DNA of 64,000 nt from JAWLCA01 sp041687395 (GTDB lineage Bacteria > Pseudomonadota > Alphaproteobacteria > Rhodobacterales > Rhodobacteraceae). Position numbers and translations under genes: made by a program. The DNA is taken from the NCBI GenBank assembly GCA_041687395.1, contig JAWLCA010000015.1, positions 1 to 64,000 on the forward strand. Direction: 5' to 3'. Of the stretch, positions 9,601 to 16,535 are shown piece by piece (the first letter of the stretch is position 1; every line of letters starts with the position of its first letter). The notes under the pieces are model-generated. The model saw nothing but the letters and a program-made list of their open reading frames with translations. It did not search any database and was not told the DNA's origin.

Positions 9601-10255
9601 GCGCGATACCGGCTGCGGCATGTCCCCCGAGCAGGCCGCCCGCGTGACGGCCCCGTTCGAGCAGGCCGATACCGGCACCACCCGGCGGTTCGGCGGCACC
9701 GGCCTCGGCCTTGCGATCACCCGCGATCTGGTGGCGATGATGGGCGGCCGGATGACGCTGGACAGCACCCTGGATGAGGGCACGACGGTGCGGGTCGACC
9801 TTCCGCTGGCGCTGGCCGATCCCGCAGACGCGCGGCCCGAAGAGACGCCGCGCGTGAGCCATGCGCCGCTCCTGCGCGACTGGCGTGCCCTGGTGGCCGA
9901 CGACAACGCCACCAACCGGCTGATCCTGAAATCGCTGCTGTCGTCACTCGGTGTGCGGCACGAACTGGCCGAGAACGGGCAGGAGGCGGTCGTGCTGTGG
10001 CAGCAGGGGCGGCACGATCTGCTGCTGCTTGATGTCTCGATGCCGGTGATGGACGGACCGACCGCACTGGGCGAAATCCGGCGCCTTGCAGCCCAGGCCG
10101 GGTTGCCGCCGCCGCCGGCCGTGGCCATCACCGCCAACGTGATGGAACACCAGATCCGGGAATACGAGGCGGCGGGCTTCAACGCCCATCTGCCGAAGCC
10201 GATGAAGCGCGCCGACCTGCACGCAATGCTGCAACGCCTGTCCGAACACGGTTAA
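6611..10255 (+). CDS. Hybrid sensor histidine kinase: GAF, five PAS, HisKA, HATPase_c, receiver
   Basis: A soluble hybrid kinase of about 1,214 residues with no membrane segment or signal peptide. Order of domains: GAF (about 35-195), five PAS/PAC modules (about 198-318, 320-440, 455-575, 575-700, 712-835), HisKA with the phospho-acceptor in SHEIRTPLNGILGMAELL (His about 854), HATPase_c with LLGNAIKFTEQGEV, DTGCGM and RRFGGTGLGLAI (about 1028), then a receiver with DDNATNRL, the phospho-acceptor Asp about 1141 in LLLDVSMPVMDG, and a conserved Lys in HLPKPMKR. No Hpt domain is fused and no response regulator is adjacent, so output must go through a separate phosphotransferase. The start may be the ATG at 6611 or 6623. 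Confidence 0.9.
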   Translation: MGRSMGVSQIARDTALPADGAGALNRLIVSLLSDLVRTPVAATDAAVNEALERLGRQGGFDRVYVFLLRDGSMIDNTHEWAAPGIAPEIENLQGLPKEVVGDWWRVFARDAVVEIPDVKALPAADPARDLLIAQGIQSLLAVPLMENDRLIGFLGYDSVLSTRRLTDEEVFLLRAGANGIAALLARRNANRDRDAALGRLRATMSAVPDMVMEVDSAGRYVQCHSTGVGHFPIDPQAVLGRTLEEVLPPEAAAERRRLMAEAAEKGVSRRERVAYVADETTRHAEVTVSRSGQDCDAPDYLFVLRDVTGQVARERALKRLGSVVKRTSNVVVVTDPEQRIEWVNAAYEKLTGYTLQEVQGRKPQEITGCPESDPEVIEKIRRALRAQWPVRAELVNQDRKGRRYWIEMDIQPLLEKDGTCSGFVAVQTDVTARKAQAAEQARLAAAAEQARTRLQVAIEALPDAFVCFDADDRLSIFNRKYVDLYPRSADVVREGVHWEEILRVRMGNREFPEAEGREAEWAEARRADHRQAYCEREQRLADGRWLRVIERDMPDGGRVGLRMDITRSKLAEQRLLDVIEGARAGTWEHDLLTGVETSNEIWAELLGYTVEELGTVEGDDWLALAHPEDGPRMMAQIEACARGEIDAVDMEMRMRHKAGHWVWMRSRGRVTARDANGRPLVISGLDFDITEEKERQAALAAALAEQERAERRFRDVSEFGRSWIWEQDADLRFSYLSDGYWALTGLRPGQVIGHRREDLIADRGSVAENRDWNELNRKIAAREPFNGFVYRTNTAQSGGEEVWMQISGKPMFDEAGAFLGYRGVGADVTALQRAREAAEEASRAKSRFLANMSHEIRTPLNGILGMAELLEDVTTDDHAREMIGIIQESGELLLSILNDLLDLAKIEAGKLTLEDIPFNPAELIARLEPIYGLRAQGKGVSFAVEIASGCAVPRRGDPTRLLQVLHNLLGNAIKFTEQGEVRLRLQGGSTGPIVIEVRDTGCGMSPEQAARVTAPFEQADTGTTRRFGGTGLGLAITRDLVAMMGGRMTLDSTLDEGTTVRVDLPLALADPADARPEETPRVSHAPLLRDWRALVADDNATNRLILKSLLSSLGVRHELAENGQEAVVLWQQGRHDLLLLDVSMPVMDGPTALGEIRRLAAQAGLPPPPAVAITANVMEHQIREYEAAGFNAHLPKPMKRADLHAMLQRLSEHG

Positions 10256-10355
10256 CGCAGAACTTTCGGTCAGACGTCCAACTTCCGTCAAATTCGCGAC
10301 AAATTCGCAGACAACCTTTGAACATGAAGGTGTGTACGAGTTTGCAGGTGTGATT

Positions 10356-10520
10356 GTGAAGAATGGTGACGACAAGACTAGACCGCGGCGGCAACCGCCG
10401 CGGGACGGGGGGCGGCGCAGGTTCGTCGATCTGCTGCTGATCGGGCTTTACGTGGCGCTGGCCGCCGCGATCATTCTGGGCGTGATCCTGTTCATGCTCT
10501 GGGGGCTGGGCGGCGAGTGA
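10356..10520 (+). CDS. Small single-pass membrane protein, function unknown
   Basis: A short protein with a basic, polar N-terminus (KNGDDKTRPRRQPPRD) and one C-terminal transmembrane helix (FVDLLLIGLYVALAAAIILG and following residues), giving an N-in topology. A GTG at 10356 with AGGTG upstream starts a 54-residue form; a GTG at 10332 would add eight residues. It lies alone between the hybrid kinase and tRNA-Tyr. Similar small proteins are common and unannotated in Rhodobacteraceae; I cannot assign a role. Confidence 0.5.
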   Translation: MKNGDDKTRPRRQPPRDGGRRRFVDLLLIGLYVALAAAIILGVILFMLWGLGGE

Positions 10521-10588
10521 CCGCCCGGTTGCGCGCCCGCCGGACGGCGGCGCCACCACCGCAGTTTCAATCGCTCTAGCGGAAAGGA

Positions 10589-10672
10589 TGGTGGGCGACC
10601 CTGGAATCGAACCAGGCGTGGGTCTCCCCGGCGGAGTTACAGTCCGCTGCCGCACCTTGCAGCACGTCGCCC
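10589..10672 (-). tRNA. tRNA-Tyr (anticodon GTA)
   Basis: On the minus strand the acceptor GGGCGAC pairs with GTCGCCC, followed by an encoded ACCA. The D arm is GCTG/CGGC around a 7-nt loop, and the anticodon stem GCGGA/TCCGC encloses CTGTAAC with anticodon GTA. A long (class II) variable arm and a T arm CCTGG-TTCGATT-CCAGG complete the molecule. The 84-nt size and long variable arm fit bacterial tRNA-Tyr. Confidence 0.95.
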
Positions 10673-10792
10673 TCTGGGGATGCGGGATAGCGAAGCCCCC
10701 TTGGAGCGTCAAGGCGGAAAATCCCGCTTGCGGCCACTCCGCCGCCCGGCCATCCTGCCGCCCCCGACCGCCGCCCGACCGCCGGAGAAATC

Positions 10793-11593
10793 ATGGCCCG
10801 CAAACCCGACTGGGTGATCGACAAGGAACGCGCCCGCCGCGCGGCGGCGGCCGAGACCATCTGGCTGTTCGGTCTGCATGCGGTCCGCGACGCGCTGATG
10901 AACCCCGCGCGTACCCGGCTGCGGCTGGTGGTCACCAAGAACGCCGCCGACCGTCTGGCGGACGCGATCTCGGCCAGCGGGATGACGCCCGAGATCGTGG
11001 ATCCGCGCCGGTTCGACGTCCCGATCGCGCCCGACAGCGTGCATCAGGGCGCGGCGCTGGAGGTGAAGCCGCTGGACTGGGGCGATCTGGAGGAGGTTTG
11101 CGCATCGGGGCCAGGGGCCGCGCGGGTGGTGTTGCTGGACCGGGTCACCGATCCCCACAACGTGGGCGCCGTGCTGCGCTCGGCCGAAGTTTTCGGGGCG
11201 CGCGCGGTGATCGCGCCCGCGCGGCATGCCGTGCCCGAGACCGGCGCGCTGGCCAAGACCGCCAGCGGCGCGCTGGAACGCCAGCCCTATCTGCGGGTGA
11301 AGAACCTCGCCGCCGCGATGGAGCGGCTGCAGGGCATGGGCTACGTGCTGCTCGGCCTCGACGGGGCGGCCGAGGAGACGCTCGACGCGGCGCTGGCCAG
11401 TCTGGGCGACCGGCCGCTGGGCCTCGTGCTCGGGGCAGAGGGGCCGGGGCTGCGCGAGGGCACCCGGACCGCCTGCGACCGGCTGGTCCGCATTCCCGCC
11501 GCGGGCGCGTTCGGGTCGCTGAACGTCTCGAACGCCGCGGCCGTCGCGCTTTACGCTGCGGCGCGGGGACAAGGCGGGGCGGCAAACGGATGA
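10793..11593 (+). CDS. rlmB: 23S rRNA (guanosine-2'-O-)-methyltransferase, SpoU family
   Basis: RlmB-type methyltransferase of 266 residues, which methylates the ribose of G2251 in the 23S rRNA P-loop using S-adenosylmethionine. The N-terminal substrate-binding domain begins WLFGLHAVRDALMNPARTRL. The C-terminal SpoU knot carries motif 1 (DPHNVGAVLRSAEVFGARAV, with Asn and Arg), motif 2 (LVLGAEGPGLREGT) and motif 3 (IPAAGAFGSLNVSNAAAVAL). Length is normal. It lies just downstream of, and opposite to, tRNA-Tyr, as a stand-alone gene. Confidence 0.9.
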   Translation: MARKPDWVIDKERARRAAAAETIWLFGLHAVRDALMNPARTRLRLVVTKNAADRLADAISASGMTPEIVDPRRFDVPIAPDSVHQGAALEVKPLDWGDLEEVCASGPGAARVVLLDRVTDPHNVGAVLRSAEVFGARAVIAPARHAVPETGALAKTASGALERQPYLRVKNLAAAMERLQGMGYVLLGLDGAAEETLDAALASLGDRPLGLVLGAEGPGLREGTRTACDRLVRIPAAGAFGSLNVSNAAAVALYAAARGQGGAANG

Positions 11594-11681
11594 CGGGCTT
11601 TCACGCTTGCGGGAGCCAGCTTTTTTCCGGTGCCGGGATGAGCCATGTGTAAGGCCAATCCCGAACGGAGTCGCTGACGTG

Positions 11682-12167
11682 ATGCCTGCCGCGCGCCCCC
11701 TTGCTGCCCCTGCCTTTGCCGTCCTGCAGATCGCGATGCTGGTCCTGGCGCTGTCCGCCTGGATGGGCACCCCGGCGCGCGCGCAGATGGCCGCGCCCGA
11801 TCGGATGGCGCTGGGGGGATACGACCCCGTGGCCTATTTCACCGAAGGCCGCGCGGTGCCGGGCGAACGGGGGATTGCGGTGAAATGGCGCGGGCGGATG
11901 TGGCGTTTCAGTTCTGCCGCGAACCGCAGCCTGTTCGAGGCGAACCCCCATGCCTTTGTGCCGCAGTTCGGCGGCGCCTGTGTCGTGGCCCTGTCGGAAG
12001 GGCGGATCGAGGCCGGCGTGCCGACCGAATTCCTTGTCCATGGCGGACGGCTTTACCTGCTGGGCAGCGCCAAGCGGAAGCTGGAACTGGCCGAGGCGCT
12101 GTCGACGCGGCTGGACCGGGCGGCGGCCCATTGGCCGGAATTGCGCGGGGAACTGGCGAGCCGGTGA
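11682..12167 (+). CDS. YHS-domain protein with signal peptide
   Basis: A 161-residue exported protein. The N-terminus is a signal peptide ending ARAQ (hydrophobic core FAVLQIAMLVLALSAWMG, then PARAQ), so the mature part is periplasmic or a secreted domain. The YHS-type region reads LGGYDPVAYFTEGRAVPGER and continues with GRMWRFSSAANRSLFEANPH and FGGACVVALSEG, the fold often associated with metal binding. ACGGAG lies about 11 bases before the ATG; a GTG one codon earlier is possible. No partner gene indicates its substrate. Confidence 0.75.
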   Translation: MPAARPLAAPAFAVLQIAMLVLALSAWMGTPARAQMAAPDRMALGGYDPVAYFTEGRAVPGERGIAVKWRGRMWRFSSAANRSLFEANPHAFVPQFGGACVVALSEGRIEAGVPTEFLVHGGRLYLLGSAKRKLELAEALSTRLDRAAAHWPELRGELASR

Positions 12168-12245
12168 GGCGGGGATCTGTCATCTTCCGTTCAACTAATT
12201 GCGACATCCTCTTACAGCGTGCCGGGGATTTCCTATCTCTTGGTA

Positions 12246-12332
12246 CGGAAGCGCGACTACGGAACATTCGCGTTTCACTTCACTGTCCCTCGTTCCGCGA
12301 CTTGCGCCCGGCCTTTGACCGGGCGCTTTTTT
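12246..12332 (+). ncRNA. Candidate small RNA ending at an intrinsic terminator
   Basis: The gap between the YHS gene and the CoA-binding gene holds CTTACA (12211-12216), 17 bp, then TATCTC (12234-12239), a weak sigma-70-like pair. Downstream lie a potential hairpin made from GCGCGACTACGGAAC and GTTCCGCGACTTGCGC and the strong terminator at 12304-12332. A transcript of about 85 nt would result. There is no open frame with a ribosome site inside it. This is a prediction from layout only; it could also be the 3' UTR of the YHS mRNA. Confidence 0.3.
12304..12332 (+). terminator. Rho-independent terminator
   Basis: GCGCCCGG and CCGGGCGC form a perfect 8-bp stem with a 7-nt loop (CCTTTGA), followed by six T residues. 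It would stop transcripts from the YHS gene or from the candidate small RNA before the CoA-binding protein gene, about 45 bp further on. Confidence 0.8.
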
Positions 12333-12375
12333 CTTTCCCCTCTGGCATGACGCGCAGCAGATGTTAGGCTGCGGC

Positions 12376-12849
12376 ATGGCCGAGTATTCCGACGATCTGC
12401 TGCGCGATGTGCTGAAACGGGTGAAGACCGTGGCGGTGGTGGGCGTGTCGCCCAACCCCGTGCGGCCCAGCTATTACGTCGCCCGCTACCTGGCGTTGAA
12501 GGGCTATCGCGTGATCCCGGTCAACCCGGTGTGCGCGGGTAAAACGCTTTTTGGATCAACCGTTTATCCCGATCTCACCGCGATCCCTGACGACACTGTC
12601 GACATGGTGGATGTGTTCCGCCGGTCGGAGCATGTCGGCCCCATCGTGGACGAGGCGCTTGCGCGCTGGCCGGGGTTGAAGGTGATCTGGTTACAGATCG
12701 GCGTGCGCGATGACGTGGCCGCGGCGCGGGCCGAGGCGCGGGGCGTCACGGTGATTCAGAACCGCTGCCCGAAGATCGAATACCAGCGTCTTTTTGGTGA
12801 ATTGCGCATGGGCGGCTTTGCCACGGGCGTCATCTCGTCCAAGCTGTGA
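12376..12849 (+). CDS. CoA-binding domain protein (YccU-like)
   Basis: A 157-residue single-domain protein of the CoA_binding (YccU) family, a Rossmann fold related to the nucleotide-binding part of succinyl-CoA synthetase. The fold starts KTVAVVGVSPNPVRPSYYVA; VIPVNP, MVDVFRRSEHVGPIVDEAL, VIWLQIGV and VIQNRCPKIEYQRLF are the conserved blocks. The ATG at 12376 is preferred over the one at 12361, which lies five codons upstream and adds only a short tail. Its substrate is not established for the family. Confidence 0.8.
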   Translation: MAEYSDDLLRDVLKRVKTVAVVGVSPNPVRPSYYVARYLALKGYRVIPVNPVCAGKTLFGSTVYPDLTAIPDDTVDMVDVFRRSEHVGPIVDEALARWPGLKVIWLQIGVRDDVAAARAEARGVTVIQNRCPKIEYQRLFGELRMGGFATGVISSKL

Positions 12850-12856
12850 TGCGCTG

Positions 12857-12936
12857 AATCCTGTATCCAACTGGATCCCGCTGGATACAATCTGATCGGA
12901 AATCTTGTATCCAAGCGTATACACGTGGATACAATC
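12857..12936. repeat. Two near-identical 36-bp palindromic units between convergent genes
   Basis: Unit 1 (12857-12892) and unit 2 (12901-12936) each read AATC, Y, TGTATCCAA, an inner spacer, then TGGATACAATC. Within each, TGTATCCA and TGGATACA form an inverted pair separated by exactly 12 bp (12862-12889 and 12906-12933). The two units start 44 bp apart. In unit 2 the inner part is also partly palindromic (GCGTATACACG). They fall between the 3' ends of two converging genes, so an operator is less likely than a REP-like or transcript-end element. Confidence 0.8.
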
Positions 12937-12958
12937 CGGCCCTTTCGGGGCCCTCCGC

Positions 12959-14374
12959 TCAGGGCAGCGGCGGACGTTGCGCGGGCCAGTTCGTGGCCTG
13001 ATGCCACGCCTCGCCCAGTTGCAGGACGCCGAGGTCGCCGCCCGCCGGGCCGATGATCTGCATTCCCATCGGCAGCCCGCCGTCGCCGAAGCCGATCGGG
13101 ACGCTGAGGCTGGGCAGGCCGATCAGGCTGACCGGCACGACCACCTCCATCCAGCGGTGATAGGTGTCCATCGGGTGGCCGGCGACGGTTTCGGGGTAGC
13201 GCCAGTCCACCGGGAAGGGCCAGACCTGCGCCGAGGGCATGATGAGGGCGTCGAAATCCTCGAACAACGCGGCGACGGTGCGATACCAGTCGGAGCGGAT
13301 CAGGCTGGCGTCGTGGACCTGCATCGCGGTGAGGGGCAGGCCCTGTTCGATCTCCCAGAGCAATTCGGGCTTCATCAGGGCGCGCTTTTCCGGGTCGTTG
13401 TAAAGCGCGCGGCGTTTCCCGGCGTTGGCAAAGCCGCGCAGGGTGCACCAGCTGTCCCACAGCAGGCGCGGGTCGAACGGCGGGCTGAGCGGTTCGACGT
13501 GCAGGCCCAGCCCCTCCATCCGGTCCAGCGCGGCGTGGCAGAGATCGAGGATGCCCGGCTCCATCGGGTAGTGCCCGGCCCAGTCGCCCAGCCAGCCGAT
13601 CCGGCGGCCACGCACCATCGCCGAGAGGTCGGCGGCAAAGCCGCCGACACGCGGGCAGTTGTGCGGCAGGCGCGGATCGGGCTGGGCGAGGATTTCCAGC
13701 AGGCGGGCCAGATCGCGCGGGCTGCGCGCCATCGGGCCGTCGGTGGCCAGCATGTGCAGGAAGGTCTCGCCGTCCGGGTTGCCGGGGACGAGGCCGAAGC
13801 TGGGGCGGAAGCCGTAGACGTTGCAGAAGGCGGCGGGGTTGCGCAAGCTGCCCATCATGTCCGACCCGTCGGCCACCGGCAGCATCCGCGCGGCCAGCGC
13901 CGCCGCCGCCCCGCCGGATGATCCGCCCGCCGTGCGGCCGCGGTCATAGGGATTGCGCGTGGCGCCGTAGACCGGGTTGAAGCTGTGGCTGCCCAGCCCG
14001 AATTCGGGGGTGTTGGTCTTGCCGATCAGGATCGCGCCCGATGCGCGCAGGCGGGCGGCCAGCGGCTCGTCGGCCTCGGGCACGAAATCGGCATAGATCG
14101 GGCTGCCCCAGGTGGTGCGGATGCCCTTCACCGCCACCAGATCCTTGATCGCCAGCGGCAGGCCATGCAGCCAGCCCCGGCGGGGGGTCGCGTCGGCGTC
14201 GCGGGCTGCCTGCATCAGGTCGTCGGGATCGCGCATGCCGACGATGGCGTTCAGCGCCGGGTTCAGCAGCGCGATACGGTCAAGGTAGTCCGCCATCACC
14301 TCGACGGCCGAAACATGGCGGTTGGCGACCAGTTCCGACAGTTCGGTCGCGTCCAGTGCGGTCAGGTCCGACAT
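12959..14374 (-). CDS. Amidase-signature family hydrolase
   Basis: A 471-residue amidase-signature protein, hydrolysing an amide to acid and ammonia (substrate unknown). The Ser-cisSer-Lys triad is visible: Lys in LPLAIKDLVAVKGIRT, and the Gly/Ser-rich signature NPYDRGRTAGGSSGGAAAAL with its two Ser. Residues HGLPLAIKD and GKTNTPEFGLGSHSFN are typical. The start at 14374 is chosen because GGAG lies about 9 bases upstream on the minus strand; the open frame extends nine codons further to 14401. It is transcribed towards the palindromic repeats and overlaps no neighbour. Confidence 0.85.
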   Translation of the reverse strand: MSDLTALDATELSELVANRHVSAVEVMADYLDRIALLNPALNAIVGMRDPDDLMQAARDADATPRRGWLHGLPLAIKDLVAVKGIRTTWGSPIYADFVPEADEPLAARLRASGAILIGKTNTPEFGLGSHSFNPVYGATRNPYDRGRTAGGSSGGAAAALAARMLPVADGSDMMGSLRNPAAFCNVYGFRPSFGLVPGNPDGETFLHMLATDGPMARSPRDLARLLEILAQPDPRLPHNCPRVGGFAADLSAMVRGRRIGWLGDWAGHYPMEPGILDLCHAALDRMEGLGLHVEPLSPPFDPRLLWDSWCTLRGFANAGKRRALYNDPEKRALMKPELLWEIEQGLPLTAMQVHDASLIRSDWYRTVAALFEDFDALIMPSAQVWPFPVDWRYPETVAGHPMDTYHRWMEVVVPVSLIGLPSLSVPIGFGDGGLPMGMQIIGPAGGDLGVLQLGEAWHQATNWPAQRPPLP

Positions 14375-14425
14375 GTCTTTCTCCACCCCAGCGATGTGCA
14401 TTTGGATGCGGGGGGGCGGGCGCTG

Positions 14426-15631
14426 TCAAGCTACGGAAAGCCCCCGAATCTGGCCGATGAGGGCGGGAATCCGTTCCTTGAAGCGGAAAAAGCCGTGGGT
14501 TGCATGGGGCCAGGCAGCGCAATCGTAGGGCCGGAGTGCGCGGACGAGCGTGATGCCGTGGGGCGCAAGGGCAGTTTCCAGCCGGGCAAGGCGCGTGGCG
14601 ATGGCGCCGACCGGGGCATAGGGGGTGACGATCTGGTCAAGCCCCGCCGCACGCGCCCAGTCGGCCACGGCGGCATCGTCCGCGCACGGCGTGACGGTGC
14701 CCAGCCGGTCGGCCCAGCGGGTGGTGCAGTCGTCCATCGCGGCGGCGGTGAAGGCGTGGACCTGTGGCGCCACGGCGAGTGGCGAGCGCCCCGGCGCGTC
14801 GGTCAGCGTGGCGGCGGCAACGGGCGTCAGGCCATCGGCGAACAGGTGGGCGGGGGACAGGTCTTCCTCGGTCAACAGAAGGCCGGTGCGGGCGGATCGA
14901 TCCCAGGGCTGCGGTTCGGGGGCGGCGCGCGTGGTGGGCAGCGGCGGGGCGGGCAGGGGGTCGGCGCGGGTGGCCAGGCCCTGCGGGCGGAAGCGGCCGT
15001 CGGTATATTGGGCGATGTTGTCGGGACGGGCGAGGTAGGTCTTGCCCGGTGTCTGGATGCCCGCGACCCAGCGCCAGGACAGGGTGTTCGAGGCCGGATC
15101 GCCATCGAGCAGGTGACGCATGAAGAAATCCGCGCCCAGTTCCCACGGCAACCTAAGGGTGAAAATCCAGATCGAGGCGAACCACATCCGCGCGTGGTTG
15201 TGCAGGTAGCCGGTTTCGGCCAGTTCGCGCGCCCAGTGGTCGAAGGCGTCGATACCCGTCTCGCCCCGGCAGGCAGCCTGCCAGTCGCGGCGCAGGCCGG
15301 ATTCGACCTGCACGCGGTTCAGCGCGGCGGACAGCCCGCGCTGGTAATCGTCCCAGACCGCGGGGCGCAGTTCCAGCCGGCCCTTCCAGTAGGTGCGCCA
15401 GAACACCTCGGCCACGAATTTCCCAGCGGCATCAGGGCTGTGGCGGGCAAGGACGGCCTGCAGCACCTCCTCTTCGGTCAGCAGGCGGTGGCGGAGGAAG
15501 GGGGAGAGAGTGGAGACATGCGGGTGGCCCGGCACGTCATGGTTGCGCAGGCGCGCGTAGTCGCGCCCGGCGTGCGGCAGGAAGCGGCTCAGTCGGCGCA
15601 GGCCTTCGGTGCGGGTTGCGGCGGGCGTCAT
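14426..15631 (-). CDS. Photolyase-like flavoprotein with apparently swapped domain order
   Basis: A 401-residue protein related to DNA photolyase/cryptochrome. The N-terminal half (about 10-235) is the helical FAD-binding domain: HVSTLSPFLRHRLLTEEEVL, FVAEVFWRTYWKGRLELRP, TGYLHNHARMWFASIWIFTL, and SNTLSWRWVAGIQTPGKTYL followed by RPDNIAQYTDGRF. In normal photolyases an alpha/beta antenna domain precedes this. Here the C-terminal 160 residues (LLLTEEDLSPAHLFADGLTP, GLDQIVTPYAPVGAIATRL, FFRFKERIPAL) look like that alpha/beta domain. The FAD-domain call is firm; the permutation is my inference. Start at 15631 gives MTPAATRTEG; an upstream ATG exists. Confidence 0.7.
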   Translation of the reverse strand: MTPAATRTEGLRRLSRFLPHAGRDYARLRNHDVPGHPHVSTLSPFLRHRLLTEEEVLQAVLARHSPDAAGKFVAEVFWRTYWKGRLELRPAVWDDYQRGLSAALNRVQVESGLRRDWQAACRGETGIDAFDHWARELAETGYLHNHARMWFASIWIFTLRLPWELGADFFMRHLLDGDPASNTLSWRWVAGIQTPGKTYLARPDNIAQYTDGRFRPQGLATRADPLPAPPLPTTRAAPEPQPWDRSARTGLLLTEEDLSPAHLFADGLTPVAAATLTDAPGRSPLAVAPQVHAFTAAAMDDCTTRWADRLGTVTPCADDAAVADWARAAGLDQIVTPYAPVGAIATRLARLETALAPHGITLVRALRPYDCAAWPHATHGFFRFKERIPALIGQIRGLSVA

Positions 15632-15759
15632 GGCGCGAAAGGGTAGGGGGCGCGGGGCTTTCTTCAAGCCGGGTGCCCTTGCGGGGGTCCGGCCTCGGGA
15701 CTAAGACTCCGGTAAGGATACCGGCCATAGGGTGCCGGCAAATGAAGAGGCAGGCCTTG

Positions 15760-16392
15760 ATGAAAGATCCGATCGACACCTACATGAACATGCTGGTCCC
15801 TATGGTTGTGGAACAGACCAGCCGGGGCGAACGGGCCTATGACATCTTCTCGCGCCTGCTGAAGGAGCGGATCATCTTCCTTTCGGGCCCGGTGCATGAC
15901 GGCATGTCCAGCCTGATCGTGGCGCAGCTTCTGCACCTTGAGGCAGAGAATCCGTCCAAGGAAATCAGCATGTACATCAACAGCCCCGGTGGTGTTGTCA
16001 CCTCGGGCCTGTCGATCTACGACACGATGCAGTACATCCGGCCCAAGGTGTCCACGCTGGTCGTGGGGCAGGCCGCGTCGATGGGCAGCCTGCTGCTGGC
16101 GGCGGGCGAGAAGGGGATGCGGTTCTCGCTGCCCAACAGCCGGGTGATGGTGCACCAGCCATCGGGCGGGTTCCAGGGACAGGCGACCGACATCGCGCTG
16201 CACGCCAAGGAAATCCTGGAGCTGAAGGAGCGGCTGAACCGGATCTACGTGAAGCACACCGGGCAGGATTACGACGTGGTCGAGAAGGCGCTGGAGCGCG
16301 ACAACTTCATGACCGCCGAGAAGGCCAAGGAATGGGGTCTGGTGGACGAAATCGTGGAAAGCCGCGGCAAGGCCGAGGACGAGAAGAAGTGA
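15760..16392 (+). CDS. clpP: ATP-dependent Clp protease proteolytic subunit
   Basis: ClpP, the serine peptidase that forms the 14-subunit barrel of the ClpXP protease. The protein is 210 residues, normal for the family. The catalytic triad is visible: Ser107 in VGQAASMGSLLLAAG, His132 in RVMVHQPSGG and Asp181 in ALERDNFMTA. MYINSPGGVVTSGLSIYDTM is the conserved handle region. The ATG at 15760 has AGAGG about 10 bases upstream and fits the family N-terminus; the ATG at 15742 would add six residues. clpX follows 143 bp downstream in the same direction. Confidence 0.97.
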   Translation: MKDPIDTYMNMLVPMVVEQTSRGERAYDIFSRLLKERIIFLSGPVHDGMSSLIVAQLLHLEAENPSKEISMYINSPGGVVTSGLSIYDTMQYIRPKVSTLVVGQAASMGSLLLAAGEKGMRFSLPNSRVMVHQPSGGFQGQATDIALHAKEILELKERLNRIYVKHTGQDYDVVEKALERDNFMTAEKAKEWGLVDEIVESRGKAEDEKK

Positions 16393-16535
16393 TCACGATT
16401 GCCGCGGGGCGGAGCTTGCGGCAAAATTTGACGTTGTGGAGGGGGGTATCGTACCCTACTCTCTATAGGACTTGAGGATTTGGGCAGGCCCATGCCCGCG
16501 AAGTTGCGGGAAATCAGGGCGGCAAAGGACCGAAG

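Noticed and set aside
12941..12955. GGCCCTTTCGGGGCC next to the amidase stop as a terminator
   Set aside because: The stem is short and no T-run follows on either strand; it may only add structure to the neighbouring palindromic repeats.
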